Shown: in pieces, positions 62,897 through 64,000 of the stretch
Layout: the number at the start of each line of letters is the position of its first letter
Position numbering within the stretch: position 1 is the stretch's first letter
Source of the DNA: Devosia sp. ZB163
GTDB taxonomy: Bacteria; Pseudomonadota; Alphaproteobacteria; Rhizobiales; Devosiaceae
Reading direction: 5' to 3'
DNA length: 64,000 nucleotides
Assembly: GCF_028613635.1 (NCBI RefSeq)
Contig: NZ_JAQRMY010000001.1
Span: 539,778 to 603,777, forward strand
Notes under the pieces: model-generated
Database searches by the model: none
Seen by the model: only the letters and a program-made list of their open reading frames with translations
What the model was told of the DNA's origin: nothing
Made by a program: the position numbers and the translations under genes

Positions 62897-63856
62897 GTGA
62901 GCACCGTTCAGGGACAAGCCATCTTCCGCGACGTGCCCGAGCCCAAGCGCGTCGGCCTTCGCCAGAAGGTCTGGAACAGCCGGTTCGACTATCTGTATGT
63001 GGCGCCGGCGATCATCGTGATGCTGATCGTCATCGGCTACCCGATCTACTACACGATCGAGCTGAGCTTCTTTAACACGCCGGCGAGCCTGGCGCTCAGC
63101 GCCAAGCAGTTCAACGGCCTCGACAACTACGTCACCATCCTGACCAGCCCGATCTTCTGGAAGGTCACCTGGCAGACGGTCGTGTGGACCGTGGTCTCCA
63201 CCTTCTTCGCTTTCATGATCGGCCTCGGCGCCGCGCTTGCCCTGCATCGCGAGTTCGCCGGCCGCGGGGTCCTGCGCGCAATCCTGCTCATTCCGTGGGT
63301 GGTGAGCGCCGTGGCGGCCTCGTATGTGTGGAAGTGGCTCTATCACTCCGACTTCGGCGCCATCAGCGCGATGCTGACGCAGGTCGGCCTCGTCGACAAG
63401 CCGATCAACTTCATCGACAACACCAGCACCTCGCTCTACGCGCTGATCGTCGTGAACGTGTGGAAGGAATTCTCCTTCGCCATGATCATGCTGATGGCGG
63501 GCCTGCAGACGGTGCCCGATACGCTGCTGCGCGCTGCGCAGGTCGATGGTGCGAGCCCGTGGCAGCGCTTCTGGCACGTCACGTTCCCGCATCTTCGCGG
63601 CGTGTCGATGGTCACCCTGCTGCTGCTCGCGGTGCAGAACTTCAACTCCTTCATCATCCCCTGGATCATGACCGGCGGCGGCCCGGCCGGCTCGTCGGAC
63701 ATCTGGATCACCCATATCTACCAGCTCGCCTTCGGGCGGCAGCGCTGGGGCGTCGCCTCGGCCTATGCGGTGATCCTGTTCATCGTGATGATGGTGCTCG
63801 GCTACTTCTATGTCCGTGCATTGACCAAGGGCGACGACGCGAGGGCCGCCACATGA
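62897..63856 (+). CDS. CUT1 ABC sugar permease (MalF/UgpA-like)
   Basis: A 319-residue permease starting at GTG. It has about six membrane segments (YLYVAPAIIVMLIVIGYPIY, TFFAFMIGLGAALALHREF, VLRAILLIPWVVSAVAASYV) and the EAA loop RAAQVDGASPWQRFWHVTFP. It is coupled to the next permease by an ATGA overlap. Confidence 0.93.
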   Translation: MSTVQGQAIFRDVPEPKRVGLRQKVWNSRFDYLYVAPAIIVMLIVIGYPIYYTIELSFFNTPASLALSAKQFNGLDNYVTILTSPIFWKVTWQTVVWTVVSTFFAFMIGLGAALALHREFAGRGVLRAILLIPWVVSAVAASYVWKWLYHSDFGAISAMLTQVGLVDKPINFIDNTSTSLYALIVVNVWKEFSFAMIMLMAGLQTVPDTLLRAAQVDGASPWQRFWHVTFPHLRGVSMVTLLLLAVQNFNSFIIPWIMTGGGPAGSSDIWITHIYQLAFGRQRWGVASAYAVILFIVMMVLGYFYVRALTKGDDARAAT

Positions 63857-64000
63857 CCGCAATAACCGAAGCTGCGGTGACGCAACGCAAGGGCGCCGGC
63901 GGCTGGCGCTGGAGCGGACGGATCTTCCTCCTTCTGCTGCTCGGCTTCACCGTGATGCCGATGATCTGGATGTTCATCACCTCGCTGAAGACGGGTTTTG
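63853..64000 (+). CDS. CUT1 ABC sugar permease (MalG/UgpE-like), cut by window edge
   Basis: The first 49 codons are visible: a soluble lead (MTAITEAAVTQRKGAGGWRW) and a first membrane segment IFLLLLLGFTVMPMIWMFIT ending SLKTGF, as in second permeases of this class. The rest lies beyond the window. Confidence 0.85.
   Translation, partial: MTAITEAAVTQRKGAGGWRWSGRIFLLLLLGFTVMPMIWMFITSLKTGF

Overview
The window is 64 kb of high-GC, gene-dense chromosome. The housekeeping genes (fabI, class I pyrC, a ygfZ-type folate protein, dut, ubiE, ubiB, mutM, a TIGR02301 protein) and many sugar and nucleoside ABC transporters point to an alphaproteobacterium of the Hyphomicrobiales. A Devosia-like organism is my best guess, from gene content only. 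There is no integrase, transposase, CRISPR array or rRNA.

Layout. Positions 1-8.6 kb hold housekeeping genes: the 5' part of fabI, an FAD-linked oxidase, a hemerythrin protein, an SRAP protein, a NUDIX hydrolase, pyrC, ygfZ and DUF983. Positions 8.7-25.3 kb form a stress island. It contains a FixJ-like regulator with an apparent CTG start, a two-PAS histidine kinase, a universal stress protein, a DUF1269 protein, a PRC-barrel protein, two three-BON-domain proteins, a peroxiredoxin, a DsbA-type thioredoxin, three Hsp20s, CbpA/CbpM, GrpE, DnaK and a Crp/Fnr regulator. It also carries two gene remnants, a cytochrome c tail and an HdeD head. It ends beside tRNA-Gln(UUG) and tRNA-Pro(CGG).

The main result concerns this island. 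Nearly every transcription unit in it is preceded, about 60-100 bp upstream of its start codon, by a TTGA(C/T)-N4-(G/A)TCA palindrome. This is the class of site bound by FNR/FixK proteins. The Crp/Fnr protein at 23.8-24.5 kb has the matching E-x-x-S-R recognition helix and no cysteine cluster, so it resembles FixK. With the PAS kinase and FixJ-like regulator, the island looks like a self-contained FixL/FixJ/FixK-type circuit driving a private DnaK/GrpE/CbpA/Hsp20 chaperone set plus redox and envelope proteins.

Positions 26.0-40.3 kb form a nucleoside and nucleobase uptake and breakdown cluster under a LacI-type repressor. One arm has ribokinase, a stand-alone MgsA-C-like protein, a glutamine-amidotransferase-like protein and lacI. 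A second has cytidine deaminase, a creatininase-family amidohydrolase and adenine deaminase. Divergent from these are an MtaD-like deaminase, a nucleoside hydrolase and a BMP-family ABC importer. LacI-type operators of the form GTAAACCGGTTTAC lie at both control regions, and two more lie inside the adenine deaminase gene.

Positions 40.3-46.2 kb carry moeB/thiF, DUF2259, dut, a lipoprotein, ubiB, ubiE and mutM. Positions 46.3-49.0 kb hold an ArsR-type regulator with a conserved C-terminal domain and a GH51 arabinofuranosidase. Positions 49.1-57.6 kb are a looser accessory stretch: a REP/RIME-like palindromic element, DUF763, secreted orphans, a methyltransferase, an MFS exporter, a hydrolase and an L,D-transpeptidase-like protein. 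Four copies of a short intergenic repeat lie at 51.4-53.9 kb. Positions 57.6-64 kb hold a sugar-acid or sugar catabolic locus: two enolase-superfamily dehydratases, a GntR regulator and a divergent CUT1 ABC importer that runs off the right edge.
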